This document shows positions 57,011 through 63,529 of a DNA stretch of 64,000 nt, in pieces. The DNA is taken from assembly GCA_038373885.1 (NCBI GenBank), contig JAWZYV010013271.1, forward strand, positions 1-64,000, given 5' to 3'. The notes below the pieces were generated by a model. It ran no database searches. It worked only from the letters and a program-made list of their open reading frames with translations, and was not told the DNA's origin. The position numbers and the translations under genes are program-made. Position 1 is the stretch's first letter. Every line of letters starts with the position of its first letter. This DNA comes from Cheiracanthium punctorium (Eukaryota; Arthropoda; Arachnida; Araneae; Cheiracanthiidae).

Positions 57011-58300
57011 TGTGTGTGTTACAAAAATTTCACATTAAAAGATTTTTTAAAAAAATCACCATTATTTACTATTTTATTTCAACTTCCTGTTAAACTACAA
57101 GAAGTTGCATACATTGGGATGAAAAGTAAAAAAATTAATAAGTAAAAAATTATTATTTCTTAAAGATAACTGATTTATCTTTTTTTTTTTTTTTAATATA
57201 ATTTTGAAGGAAATATGGGAGACACCTGATGGATGATACTTTTAGAATGACTACTTGGTGGGGGGGGGGGGGAGAAATACAAAAGAAGGTCCAAGAAAGA
57301 AGAGGAACAAACTCCCAGAAGTTAAACATTGCCACAAATACATTCAAGTGACTGTCATAAACATGTCACTGAAGATTTAAACAAAAATAAATAAATAAAT
57401 AAAATAAACTTTTTTTATGTTAACCAATTTTTTTTGTTGTTAAATGTATTTAATTGTATAATGAATTAATACTCCCTATTAATTGCGATGTAAATTGCAT
57501 TAACACTGTTAACTCAACAAATGTAAAAATTAGATCACCCTTTTAATTTCCTTAGTTCAATGAATGTGTTTGTGGTTTATTTTTATTTATTATTAATTAG
57601 TTAAAAAACTGCATTTTCTTCATAAAAGTTCAGTAATTTGATCTAAAGAAAAATGAATAAAAAATATCGAAATAAAAAAAAATAAATATCTATTTATATA
57701 AGAAGAAGAAATAATTGATACAAATTAGGTAAAAGGTCTCTCATGTTGAGTGTTGATTTATATAGATTATTTTTTCCTGGAACTTATTCTAGTATGCTAA
57801 TTAAAAAAAAAGAAAAATGTACAGTAATTCCCAAATTTACACTATAAGTCAGTCCAAATGATAACTGTGTAAGTCAGGTATGATTTTGTATATAAATATG
57901 TGCATACAAATTATTTTTAATTGGAGCCACAGATAAAAGAAAGCAATATTTTTTTTTTTAATGTTCATTAAAATCTTAGATAATGCACATGTATAACAAA
58001 TTATATTGTTAAAATGTTAGACTGAATTTATTTTGGAAGTAAACAAAACATGAATTGACAAGATTTGAAATCGCGTAAGTTAAAGTAGTGCAAGTCAAGG
58101 TACTACTGTATTTCTATTGCACTGTATAAGAGTCTGTTTTATATTTCAGCTTTCACCCCACTTTCCCACTTCTATGTTCATCATCTGGTCAAAGAAAATT
58201 TCCTGAATTGTTAGAAGAAGATGATGAAGGAATTTTTTCTTCTAAAGCCAACAGTTGTGATAACTCTCTAAGACTGTGGTGGATAGGCAAATTCGACTGA
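23358..58300 (+). CDS. WRAP53: WRAP53/TCAB1, telomerase Cajal body protein 1 (10 coding exons)
   Basis: Exons: 23358-23821, 29202-29313, 34027-34115, 35507-35597, 38418-38550, 45318-45413, 46677-46795, 50139-50242, 54885-55034 and 58150-58300. All introns are GT-AG, phases agree, and the total is 1509 nt (502 residues; human is 548). The N terminus (1-130) is acidic and unordered. From about 145 the WD40 propeller follows the human protein block by block: [124 protein letters not shown]. The animal family binds the CAB box of scaRNAs and telomerase RNA, delivers them to Cajal bodies and supports telomerase at telomeres. The human C-terminal tail is absent. The start is the first in-frame ATG after the TAG at 23301. 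Confidence 0.93.
24256..28112 (+). mobile_element. long-inverted-repeat (foldback-like) element, ~800-bp arms
   Basis: 24256-25057 and 27322-28112 are inverted copies over their full length with few mismatches. Examples are GGTCATTCC/GAATGACC at the tips, GGAACCCCCCAAAAATTC and its inverse, and AATCGGAATATACATATAG and its inverse at the inner ends. They flank 2.26 kb of interior with a TATAAAG at 26367-26373 and a small coding remnant. No clear TSD was found beside the G-run tips. Superfamily is unknown: Mutator-like or foldback elements have such arms. Confidence 0.75.
26606..27017 (+). pseudogene. coding remnant of the foldback-like element, Cys-rich
   Basis: The frame from about 26606 (no good ATG; begins after a TGA) reads [49 protein letters not shown] and stops at 26929. 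The next frame continues sensibly as [19 protein letters not shown], then SPLKLID to a TGA at 27015-27017, so one frameshift separates the parts. The C-x2-C pair and the layout resemble anonymous repeat-encoded proteins I have seen in cnidarian and arthropod genomes. I know no function for them. It probably marks the lineage of the element's own protein. Confidence 0.45.
28248..28873 (+). pseudogene. hAT transposase N-terminal fragment with BED zinc finger
   Basis: The ATG at 28248 opens [25 protein letters not shown], a TGA (28341-28343), then [14 protein letters not shown]: the C-x2-C and H-x3-C ligands of a BED finger. Next come [20 protein letters not shown], a one-base slip in the A-run near 28660-28671, [26 protein letters not shown] and [20 protein letters not shown], the start of the RNase-H-like core of hAT transposases. 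It ends at 28873, before the remaining catalytic residues. The family binds its own terminal repeats and moves by cut and paste; this copy is dead. Confidence 0.8.
29202..29313 (+). CDS. WRAP53: WRAP53 exon 2
   Basis: Acceptor TTGTTTTAG; it completes the split Trp codon and codes [24 protein letters not shown] and ISEM. It ends in phase 0 before GTAACT. It begins only 90 bp after the hAT insertion ends, so the element lies close to the branch-point region yet leaves the acceptor intact. Confidence 0.93.
29402..29604. mobile_element. 203-bp MITE, relative of the 17035-18976 element
   Basis: Ends GGTACGTATTATTCC and (inverse) GGTACTTACGTATCATCCCG are inverted repeats. The perfect 8-bp TSD CTTTATGG is at 29394-29401 and 29605-29612. 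The interior shares CCAAGA...GAATTTTTTGCC, AAATGCCGGACATATGAAAT and TACGATTGGCAACTCATTTG with 18820-18950, so it is a deletion derivative of that family. Confidence 0.85.
29890..30470 (+). repeat. two-copy diverged tandem repeat, ~289-bp period
   Basis: TAGGACTGTTGTAACGCCTA near 29921 and AGAACTGCTGTAACATATAA near 30211 anchor two units 289 bp apart. Both continue through GTTTATTTACAGG, ATATTAAGGTCTATG and GCCATGCCCAAAATCTTGC-type motifs. A third start may occur near 30450. Divergence is high, so the duplication is old. Confidence 0.6.
30775..32231. mobile_element. hAT-like element with GGGCA subterminal repeats, intron 2
   Basis: CAGAGTTCATTCTAGG and (inverse of right end) ACAGTTCCTTCTAGG are the termini. 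GGAGTAAA is duplicated perfectly at 30767-30774 and 32232-32239. Both subterminal zones are full of AAAAAGGGCAC-type motifs, at least four on each side. No transposase frame. A related piece (GTGTTGACTCTAGA plus GGGC-rich sequence) occurs at 60742-60840. Confidence 0.78.
32597..33281. mobile_element. Tigger/pogo-like MITE, 685 bp
   Basis: The left CAGTTAACTCCGGATATAGG and the inverse of the right end, CAATCAACTCTGGTTATAGT, are imperfect TIRs. TA follows at the right; the left TA has mutated to TT. The motif TATAGTGAAC or its inverse recurs near both ends. No ORF. Confidence 0.7.
33282..34026. other. WRAP53 intron 2 tail, nothing recognised
   Basis: AT-rich unique-looking intron sequence ending in the acceptor TTGTTTTAG at 34018-34026. 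Confidence 0.6.
34027..34115 (+). CDS. WRAP53: WRAP53 exon 3
   Basis: It codes [20 protein letters not shown] and NSNDPSTC plus two bases (phase 2); donor GTATAT. The block GDxIYDYCWYxLM is a hallmark of the family. Confidence 0.92.
34678..35370. mobile_element. Tigger/pogo-like MITE, 693 bp, intron 3
   Basis: CAGAGAAACTTCTATCAATG and the inverse of the right end, CAGTGAAACTTCTGATGAGT, are flanked by TA at 34676-34677 and 35371-35372. The subterminal GACTACCTCGATTAAGCGACC region is mirrored near 35290-35340. No coding frame. Confidence 0.75.
35507..35597 (+). CDS. WRAP53: WRAP53 exon 4
   Basis: The acceptor is CTTTCTTCAAG. The alternative AG at 35510-35511 would create an immediate stop, so 35507 is chosen. 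It codes [20 protein letters not shown] and [10 protein letters not shown], ends in phase 0, donor GTTTGT. It holds the first clear WD dipeptide. Confidence 0.92.
36105..37569 (-). mobile_element. Tc1-like transposon, degraded, intron 4
   Basis: The left CACTGGTGTAAGAAATT and the inverse of the right end, CACTGGTGAAATGAATT, are short TIRs. TA precedes the left end; the right flank reads TG, probably a decayed TA. It contains one transposase gene in pieces on the minus strand. About 1.46 kb, near full length. Confidence 0.8.
36248..37280 (-). pseudogene. Tc1-family transposase pseudogene
   Basis: Minus-strand blocks in order: [20 protein letters not shown] and WKQFQDTGS (paired helix-turn-helix), [30 protein letters not shown] (first catalytic Asp), [37 protein letters not shown] (second Asp), [18 protein letters not shown] (Glu of the DD34E triad), [11 protein letters not shown], ending RGDHTPI. 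The three acidic residues are all present but lie in different frames; breaks occur near 36920 and 36548. The length is that of the family (about 340 residues). Recently mobile, now inactive. Confidence 0.88.
38418..38550 (+). CDS. WRAP53: WRAP53 exon 5
   Basis: Acceptor TTTAATTTGCAG. It codes [20 protein letters not shown] then [20 protein letters not shown] and RPVF plus one base (phase 1), donor GTAATA. It matches the PGR turn of the human protein. Confidence 0.93.
38923..39195. mobile_element. piggyBac-like MITE, 273 bp
   Basis: CCCATTTATGCCTAGCG and the inverse of the right end, CCCATTCGTGCCTGG, are flanked by TTAA at 38919-38922 and 39196-39199. TTAA duplication with CCC starts is the piggyBac signature. 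No ORF. Confidence 0.87.
39200..40534. other. WRAP53 intron 5 segment, nothing recognised
   Basis: Several short open frames (39093-39852) give low-complexity translations without family resemblance. A run of G near 40300 follows a T-run. No paired termini were found. Confidence 0.45.
40535..41046. mobile_element. palindromic MITE, 512 bp
   Basis: CATGGGCAGTTCGATTAGTC and the inverse of the right end, CAGGGGCAGTTCAATAAATC, are flanked by TA. The inversion continues almost to the centre: GCAAAGTTTAAACGATGGC and inverse, CATCTCATGG and inverse, GACACAGAAGAA and inverse. The whole element is two arms of about 230 bp around a loop near 40760-40800, a strong potential hairpin. Confidence 0.8.
41408..42427. 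mobile_element. mariner-like MITE, 1.02 kb
   Basis: The left CCGGGTGATAGATGTTAAAG and the inverse of the right end CCGGGTGATTCAAAACAGAT then GTTAAAGTAATTACC, are TIRs that run on through ACCTTTTAAA and CGTAAGTGAT, with TA on both sides. The interior contains a second, inner pair (AGGGGGCTGTATACATA and inverse near 41525 and 42290). No transposase. Confidence 0.75.
42951..44805 (+). mobile_element. pogo/Tigger-like transposon with internal deletion, intron 5
   Basis: GGGGAGAGTTGTCTAAAACG and the inverse of the right end, GGGGAGAGTTGTCCAAAATA, are flanked by TA at 42949-42950 and 44806-44807. GGGGAC/GTCCC motifs resembling the TIR recur inside (near 42988, 43330, 43366, 44612). It encodes the DNA-binding half of a pogo-type transposase and a C-terminal PHD-like motif, but the DDE core is missing. 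Confidence 0.88.
43675..44443 (+). pseudogene. pogo-type transposase remnant: HTH/CENPB part plus PHD-like tail
   Basis: The ATG at 43675 opens [20 protein letters not shown], then [20 protein letters not shown] (pipsqueak-type HTH), [40 protein letters not shown] and [20 protein letters not shown] (CENPB-type domain). A one-base slip in the A7 run at 44114-44120 shifts the frame to [20 protein letters not shown]. It then jumps to a Lys-rich stretch and, at 44288-44443, [28 protein letters not shown] and ICDFCNWL, a Cys/His PHD-like pattern. The DDE domain between them is deleted. A strong donor (TTGGTAAGTA, 43206-43215) and an acceptor (TTTTATTCAG, 43655-43664) suggest a 5' UTR intron. Confidence 0.82.
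45076..45138 (-). ncRNA. hammerhead ribozyme-like motif HHR2 (type I), antisense to WRAP53
   Basis: On the minus strand: core CTGAGGA (45121-45127), an extra A (45120), helix II GACCAAAA/TTTTGGTC (45112-45119 with 45100-45107) with loop CAAT, GAAA (45096-45099), helix III ACG/CGT with loop TA, and GUA before the predicted cut between 45088 and 45087. Helix I begins with A-T and G-C pairs and is then imperfect. Being antisense, it would not cut WRAP53 pre-mRNA. Confidence 0.72.
45149..45190. repeat. perfect 18-bp inverted repeat (hairpin)
   Basis: AACAGAGGGAACTGAAAA at 45149-45166 and its exact inverse at 45173-45190 enclose a 6-base loop. The right arm belongs to the Penelope-like fragment; the left arm may be a small snap-back duplication of it. 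Confidence 0.85.
45318..45413 (+). CDS. WRAP53: WRAP53 exon 6
   Basis: Acceptor TTTATTTTTTAG. It codes [20 protein letters not shown] and [11 protein letters not shown] across phase 1 on both sides; donor GTAAAT. The GQxGIISC block identifies the family. Confidence 0.92.
45414..46676. other. WRAP53 intron 6, nothing recognised
   Basis: Very AT-rich; a short self-complementary TTTAAATTTAATTAAATTTAAA tract lies near 45470-45520. No element ends or open frames of note. Confidence 0.5.
46677..46795 (+). CDS. WRAP53: WRAP53 exon 7
   Basis: Acceptor CTGCTCTTTACAG. It codes [20 protein letters not shown] and [19 protein letters not shown], a full WD blade start, ending in phase 0; donor GTTAGT. 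Confidence 0.93.
46884..48006. mobile_element. mariner-like MITE, 1.12 kb, intron 7
   Basis: CAGGGTGTCCAGTGCTAATG and the inverse of the right end, CAGGTTGTCCAGTGCTAACG, with TA on each side. An inner inverted pair (TCGTCCTTCTAC near 46992 and GTAGAAGGACGA near 47747) shows the arms extend inward. No ORF. Confidence 0.82.
48007..50138. other. WRAP53 intron 7 remainder
   Basis: The GC-rich hairpin at 48541-48582 and a short direct repeat (ATATTTTGTATAGATAATTGC near 49502 and 49640) are the only structures seen. No coding frame is credible. Confidence 0.45.
48541..48582. repeat. GC-rich hairpin in AT-rich intron
   Basis: CCTGACCTTTTTGGGCC (48541-48557) pairs with GGCCCAAAAAGGGCCAGG (48565-48582) around a 7-base loop, with one mismatch and one bulge. 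It stands out from the AT-rich surroundings. No transposon ends were found beside it. Confidence 0.7.
50139..50242 (+). CDS. WRAP53: WRAP53 exon 8
   Basis: Acceptor CTTCATTTAG. It codes [18 protein letters not shown] then [16 protein letters not shown] plus two bases (phase 2); donor GTAAGT. It carries a WD dipeptide and the invariant TTNQR motif. Confidence 0.94.
50243..51159. other. WRAP53 intron 8 first part, nothing recognised
   Basis: An open frame of 63 codons at 50828-51019 has no ATG context or family resemblance. A T-run at 51068-51088 is present. Confidence 0.45.
51160..51392. mobile_element. TIR MITE, 233 bp, TA target
   Basis: CAGTATGAACATTTTGGGTG and the inverse of the right end, CAGTATGAGCGTTTTGAGTG, are flanked by TA. 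The arms extend about 70 bp each (CCTTCTTC and its inverse GAAGAAGG inside). Confidence 0.8.
51393..52244. other. WRAP53 intron 8 middle, nothing recognised
   Basis: AT-rich sequence without frames or paired ends. Confidence 0.5.
52850..52945. repeat. inverted pair of Penelope-like tail fragments
   Basis: 52890-52945 (ACAAAGTTTTATTTATTTTA to AATTTGAGTGTTTTC) matches the element tail at 3625-3672. The bases just before it, AAATAAAAACTTTGTG, are its inverse, giving a small foldback. Confidence 0.5.
52961..53035 (-). repeat. tRNA-derived SINE head
   Basis: On the minus strand TAGGCCAGTGGCCGAGCAC (A-box) is followed by GGTGCTTGGTTCAAATTGC (B-box). The A/B spacing is tRNA-like, but no acceptor stem pairs, so this is a SINE or tRNA pseudogene. 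Confidence 0.55.
53325..53480 (+). repeat. repeat shared with the left part of the window
   Basis: CGCTGTCGATCTAACAGTCTG, GTGAATACTCGTTAGAACC and CTTTAAAAAGTCCTCTGACC match 77-200 and the inverse of 18430-18570 in the same order. A run of ACAAAACAAACAAAC follows, as at SINE 3' ends. It may be a SINE body captured by the 1.94-kb element. Confidence 0.55.
54885..55034 (+). CDS. WRAP53: WRAP53 exon 9
   Basis: Acceptor TTTCATGTAG. It codes [20 protein letters not shown], then an acidic linker, [18 protein letters not shown] and two bases (phase 2); donor GTGAGT. WD dipeptide present; DCxNGV is conserved with human. Confidence 0.93.
55178..55883. mobile_element. mariner-like repeat, ~0.7 kb, intron 9
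   Basis: The left CAGAGTGTCCCAGAAATATA and the inverse of the right end (AGGTCGTCCCCAAAAAATGG) share GTCCC, AAATA and GGTAACA-like blocks. Relatives lie at 7584-11470 and 12190-12771. Ends are decayed. Confidence 0.6.
55884..58149. other. WRAP53 intron 9 remainder
   Basis: AT and GT microsatellite at 56949-57019, a G-run near 57260, otherwise AT-rich sequence without recognisable features before the acceptor TTTATATTTCAG. Confidence 0.5.
56949..57019. repeat. (AT)n(GT)n microsatellite
   Basis: About 29 AT units followed by about 6 GT units. Confidence 0.95.
58150..58300 (+). CDS. WRAP53: WRAP53 exon 10 and stop
   Basis: It codes [20 protein letters not shown], an acidic segment, and [12 protein letters not shown] before TGA at 58298-58300. 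The family ending LQLWWxG is present, but the long glycine-rich human tail is not. Confidence 0.93.
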
Positions 58301-58331
58301 TGATTCTGTATTTGAGTAATTTTTGTATAGA

Positions 58332-58337
58332 AATAAA
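58332..58337 (+). terminator. WRAP53 polyadenylation signal
   Basis: AATAAA, 32 bases after the stop codon, followed by a T-rich stretch. Confidence 0.8.
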
Positions 58338-58414
58338 AGTTTTTATTTTTTTATATATGCTTAGTTTACTGTAAATGTCCTATTTCTAAGGTGAGTTAAC
58401 CACTAAAGACGAAA

Positions 58415-59390
58415 TTGAGCCTCAATCCTGTCCGGATACAAAATGGGGTCATGTCATTCACTCTTAATGTTGCATGGAAAGTGAAAGTACTTGCAACCTT
58501 TAAGCATAGTATTGCTAAATATCTTAAACACAAAACTCGTGCTAATAATCATATTTATACACACATAGACTTTCTAAAGCAGCACTTCATTACTTATGTA
58601 GATATGTCCTCCTATAATTATGCATTTATATGCAGACAGTTATACTACGCTTTGTTAGCCTCTTCAATTGTAAATAACAGTATCTATTCCTCCACTAATC
58701 TGTCTAGTGTTGTCTGCAATAAAAAAATTCTGCCTTTCTGTAAACTTCTCAATCTAACATAACAATTTAAACTATCCTTATATTGTACTAATTCCTAAAT
58801 TTCATAAAACACCATTAAAGTTTAGAACATTTACAATAGGATGTGATACATACAGTAATGTAGCAAGTAAACTATTATTAAAGATTTGTCTGTTATGCAT
58901 GAGTATTATATAAAAAGTAATGATAACTCTATAGGAAATAGTTATGATCTTCGCAATACCATATGTAATATTAGTAATATTACCTCTTTATATACTTATG
59001 ATTTTCAAAACATATTCAATAATATTCTGCTTGACGACCTCTACAATGTTATCAATAAATTATTTGAGAATAGTTTTAATAATATTATGATACCTTCCTA
59101 TGTTGATGTGATTTATTTCAATAGTATATCTAAATTTAATATATATAATAATTATATCATACATAATCTTATCATAAATATATCTACAAAATCATGGTAT
59201 ACCACAAGGTGGTACAGCATCCAGTTACCTGGCAGATCTATACTTATATTTCTATGAAAAAAACTACAATAATAAACATACTGTTATTAAAAGGTATATA
59301 GATGATATCTTACTAGTAAATAGTGCTAATATTAATAATGCTATCTTCCCAATAAAATATCCTTCAGCTCTGGAAAAATCATATGCTTAA
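58415..59390 (+). pseudogene. reverse transcriptase fragment, frameshifted
   Basis: Four frame segments give an ordered RT. 58415-58762 has an N-terminal region (FLKQHFITYVDMSSYNYAFI). About 58770-58915 reads PYIVLIPKFHKTPLKFRTF. 58886-59200 has SYDLRNTICNISNITSLYTY then DFQNIFNNILLDDL (motif A). About 59193-59390 has GIPQGGTASSYLADLYLYFY (motif B) and KRYIDDILLVNS (motif C, YxDD). Frameshifts and a TAA separate them. The layout resembles Penelope-like and related single-ORF RTs, but no endonuclease is seen and the family is unresolved. It starts 115 bp after the WRAP53 stop and is not part of that gene. Confidence 0.72.
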
Positions 59391-59523
59391 TAATTCTGTT
59401 ACTTTTTACTTTCCGAACATGTATCATGTAAGTAAAATATTGTAATCATGAAAAAATTTGACTTCTAGATTTTGGTGTGTTTACACATTTTGCAGTCTTC
59501 TGAATTCATTTATATCCATATCC

Positions 59524-59580
59524 AGGGGATTGGCCATGGGGCCCTCAGCCCCTCCTGAAATTTGGGGCAATTTTTGGCTT
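59524..59580. mobile_element. hAT-type end, orphan
   Basis: CAGGGGATTGGCCATGGGG followed by CTCAGCCCCTCC resembles left ends of short hAT MITEs. No right end found. Confidence 0.3.
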
Positions 59581-59672
59581 TTCTTAATTGGATGTCAATA
59601 ATCAAGCTTTTTTGGGAAAATTCTACCTTTGCTACATTGCATTGGATATGCTATCAAGTATTAAGGCAACAA

Positions 59673-59780
59673 TGGACGATGTATATAAATATGCACATTC
59701 TAGGTCGATGTATATAACGACGATGTATATAAATATGCATATGCATATGGACGATGTATATAAATATGCATATGCATATT
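59673..59780. repeat. short tandem repeat with GATGTATATAAATATGCA units
   Basis: GACGATGTATATAAATATGC recurs three times, with one diverged unit (GTCGATGTATATAACGAC). The last two units are about 31 bp apart and nearly identical. Confidence 0.8.
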
Positions 59781-60250
59781 GCTGAAAAATTGTTTATTGA
59801 TATACATTTTAAAAAAATGGAAAATACTAAATAAAAATCTATAATTAATTAAGATATTAATTAAAATCTCTTAAATAATCTTTGTATTTTAAAATGCTCC
59901 AAGAATAATTTTGCCTAAGATATGCAATTTTTTCATGTTTTCTCAAAATGAAATTATAAAATGATCGCTAACTTATATGCTATTACATGTAAAGAACAAA
60001 TTTGTCAAATTTTAGGAATATCCGAAAATTTTCTGCCTCTAACATTTTGAAATATATTAATTAGCAGATTTTAATTAAAGTTGTAACCAATTATACTTTG
60101 AAATTATTTTTTTCTTTTGTATTTTTAAATTTTTTACTCTATTTAACAAGACTAAAAGCATACAAAATTTCAAAGCAATTGACTTTAAATTGAAAAAAAG
60201 TTTAACAAGCATATAATTGCTTATTGAGGTAGCTTGTCATGATTTGAAGA

Positions 60251-60473
60251 AACTTTGTGTATCAAATTAGCACTTCTTGCTGGCACACGGCATGTCATGC
60301 TGTTTTTACTGAAGCTGCCTACATAGCATTTTAGGGTAGCAAGCATAAAAAAGTGTATCATAGATTGGAAGAAGCTTGTACAGCTAATTAGCACTTTCTT
60401 GCTGGTGTGTTGCTTTTTATGATGTTTCTGCGTCAACTAGCTACGCAGCATATTAAGCTGGCAAGCATAAAAA
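60251..60473 (+). repeat. two-copy tandem repeat, ~124-bp period
   Basis: AAATTAGCACTTCTTGCTGG (60265) and TAATTAGCACTTTCTTGCTG (60385) start two units that both end in GCAAGCATAAAAAA. Confidence 0.7.
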
Positions 60474-60579
60474 ACCATATAATAGCCATATAACAACCCA
60501 CTTTCTGCTTCAAAATTTTGTTTGCAATTGCTATTATACATAATAAATATGTTAATATGTGTTTGATAAATATGTTAAT

Positions 60580-60680
60580 TCTGCGCCGATTGCACCGAGC
60601 TGCGCCCAAATGCAAATCTTGTGCCGAACTGTGCTTTTAGCCGATTTTTGCACCAAGCTGTGCCGAATACGTCATTTTGA
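60580..60680. repeat. cluster of GCACCGAGCTGTGCC-like motifs
   Basis: Variants of GCCGATTTGCACCAAGCTGTGCC occur in quick succession. A GGGC-rich segment (60742-60840) follows, resembling part of the hAT element at 30775-32231. These may be subterminal repeats of a decayed hAT element. Confidence 0.4.
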
Positions 60681-61310
60681 CGCTTTGTTAATTTTTTGCC
60701 ACGCTTGCAAACTTTGCTTTTCTTATATGCATTTATTGTTTAGTGTTGACTCTAGATTGTTCTTGCAGGGCGCAGCGCCCGGCTGCCCTTTTATCGTCTT
60801 TTTAGCGCCCGACAGCCCTATTTCTCTTCTTTCTGGGCCCTCCTGCTTTTACATTTTTATTATTATTAGTCAACAATCACCATTTTTTATTTCCTACTTA
60901 CCATTTGTGGCCCATCACGAAAATACATTAATTAAAACAGCCCCTTCATAAAAATTCGATTGAAAGCGGTACTTTCACGAAAACAGTCTATGAAATCAGA
61001 TCTTTTCCACAAATGCCTTTTTCAAATATTCTAATCTTTCAGATCAATATACTGTTACTGCCTTTTTCATTGTTTTCATTTGCGTGAGCTGAGTAACCCG
61101 AAAAGTGGCCTCTCTAGTATGTTTAGTTTTTACTGACTCATTGAGGAAGCTCGATTGGCCAGGCAGAACTACGTAGGCATTTCACTAGAGTTGGGAGAAG
61201 AAAATACTGTTGGGAAATTCAAAATTTTCTAAAGTTATCTAAATATTTCCGATTCCATCTGTCAATCCTCAAATATTGGTAGCTACGTTTGATAAATATG
61301 TAGTTGCAAA

Positions 61311-61380
61311 CAGGGCCGTAGCTTTTCCGTTTTTATAGAGGGTCTCCAAATTTTCCTAGGGGGCTTTCATATATACTACA
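61311..61380. mobile_element. hAT-type left end, orphan
   Basis: CAGGGCCGTAGC followed by a stretch ending CTAGGGGGC resembles the termini of the 4947-5110 MITE family. The right end was not identified. Confidence 0.35.
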
Positions 61381-61769
61381 CATATATAACACACGCATAT
61401 ATGTGTGTATATATAAAAACTTGGCTGTTCAAGCCTCGTCAGGGGGAGATTCCCCTGAACCCCCCTACTTTTTTAGTTTCATTATTGCCATATTAAAACA
61501 ATATTAATTGACTTTGTCATTTTATCGCTCATCTTTCGCATATTTCGCCTGGTAACTCTATGTTGAAATTTTTATGAGTGTAACCTATTTATAGACAAAT
61601 ACATGTGGAGCATATTCTACAGCTTTCGAAATAGTGTAACAATAGATTAAAGCTGTTGTGAACTAATAATATTTAAATACATGCAAAATTATGTCGCATT
61701 TTTGGGACACATTTTTCAATAAAGGGTGTTGAGAGATAAAATGACAGAGTCATTAATATCTATCAGAAA

Positions 61770-63180
61770 CAATTCAGTAGTTACAGAGATGTCCATGGAG
61801 GATAATGTATTAGAATCATTATGAGTGTTCCAGTAAAAGGACTATTTGTGCATGAATTTTAGATGTTACTCAGGACAGGGTAGATTTGTAATAGTGACAA
61901 AATTTTTAGACTCGGCTCAGTGGTTACAGAGATGGCAATCAAGAATAATGTAATTCTTATGAGTGTCCCTGTTAAATTGGGATATGTGCTAGAAAGGTAG
62001 CCTATATTTCTCAAGAATAGTGTAGCTTTTTCTCAATGAAAATGTTTTAGAATCGGTTCTGTCATTAGACAGATACAAATGGAGTTTAATGTAATTCTTA
62101 TGAGTGTCCCAGTAAAAGAACTATTTATGATGTATGCATAAAAGGTAGCCTATATTACTCAGAAATAGTGTAGCTTTCAATCAGTGAAAAAGTTTAAGAA
62201 CCAGTATAGTAGTTACAGAGATACCGATAGAGCATGATGTATTAAAATTATTTTAAGTGTTCCTGTAAAAGAGCTATATTTATGTTATATTGATGAAAAT
62301 TAGCCTATAATACTCAGGAATTGAGCAGCTTTCTATCAGTGAAGAAAGTTTTCGTATCGGTTCAATAGTTAAAGATACCCTTAGAACGTAATGTAATTCT
62401 ATGAGTCTCCCTGTAAAACAGATATTTATGCAATATGCAGAAAAAGTAGCCTGTACTACTCAGGAATAATGTAGATGTCCATCAGTGAAAAAAGTTGTAG
62501 AAACGGCTTAGTAATTTCAGAAGTGCCCATGGAACGTGATGTAATTCGTATGAGTGACCCTGTAAAAAAACTTTGATATATGTATGAAATGTAGCCTATA
62601 TTGCGCAGGAATAATACAGTTTTCTATCAGTGAAAAAGTTTTAGAATCGTTTCAGTAGTTACCGAGATTGTCCGTACATCGAAATGCATTAGAATAATTT
62701 TAAGTGCCACTGTAAAAGAACTATTTGAGCTATATACATGAAAGATAGCCTATAATACTCAGGAATAGTGTAGCGTAAAAAAATTTTCAGAATTGATTCC
62801 GTAGTTACAGACATCCAAATAGATCGCCATGTAAATCATATGAGTGTCCCTGTAAAACAGTTATTAGTGATACATGCATGAATTTTAGCTATGTTACTCA
62901 GAAATAGTGTAGCTTTCTATCACTGAATTTTTTTTTAGAATCAATTCAGTGGTTACATAAATGCCCTTAGAGCTGAATGTAATTTTTATGAGTATCCGTG
63001 TAAATTTGTAATATATGCATGAAAGATAGCCTGTAATACTCAGGAGGCTATCATAGATAATCATCAGGAATAGTGCAGTTTTCCATCACTGAAAGTTTTA
63101 GAATCGGTTCATTAATTCCAGCGATTGTAATGTAATTCGTATGAGTATCCCTGCAAAGAACTAGTTGTGATATATTGTTT
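61770..63180 (+). repeat. degenerate satellite, ~147-bp period, about 10 units
   Basis: Each unit carries in order: AGTAGTTACAGAGAT, ATGTAATTCTTATGAGTGTC, CCTGTAAAAGAACT, GATATATGCATGAAAG, TAGCCTATAATACTCAGGAA, TAGTGTAGCTTTCTATCAGT and GAAAAAGTTTTAGAATCGGT. The GAGTGT anchor falls at 61823, 61961, 62101, 62255, 62403, 62553, 62702, 62842, 62990 and 63143, spacings 138-154. Units differ from each other by many substitutions and small indels. A weak earlier unit may begin near 61575. One minus-strand open frame in it (63051-63260) is a chance product. Confidence 0.85.
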
Positions 63181-63529
63181 TGAATTTTTGTGGCTGTTCT
63201 GGAGTTTAAAATTCGTGTTCTACGTGTCAAATAATTAAATTTGGCATTTTGTTGCATCAAAATTGGTTAACTAGAACGGAAGATAAGAAATTTTGGGGTT
63301 CCCCATTGGTTAACATAGGGTTTTGTAAATCTCGAGAAATACTGGTGCTAGGGCTTAGCTGACCTTACTCTTCGGGACTTATTTTTAGTGCGAGATTTGG
63401 CGATATTTTCCAAAAAGTCGCTAAGCCTGGCCACATTTCGGACATTTAGCGGTATTTTTCCAATGGGTAAAAGTTTGTTTAAAAGTATATAAAGTTTGTT
63501 TTCTTGGATTAACATTACGTAATAGGCTA

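Noticed and set aside
61770..63180. CRISPR-like array
   Set aside because: Units are about 147 bp, degenerate throughout, without constant repeats alternating with unique spacers, and the genome is eukaryotic.
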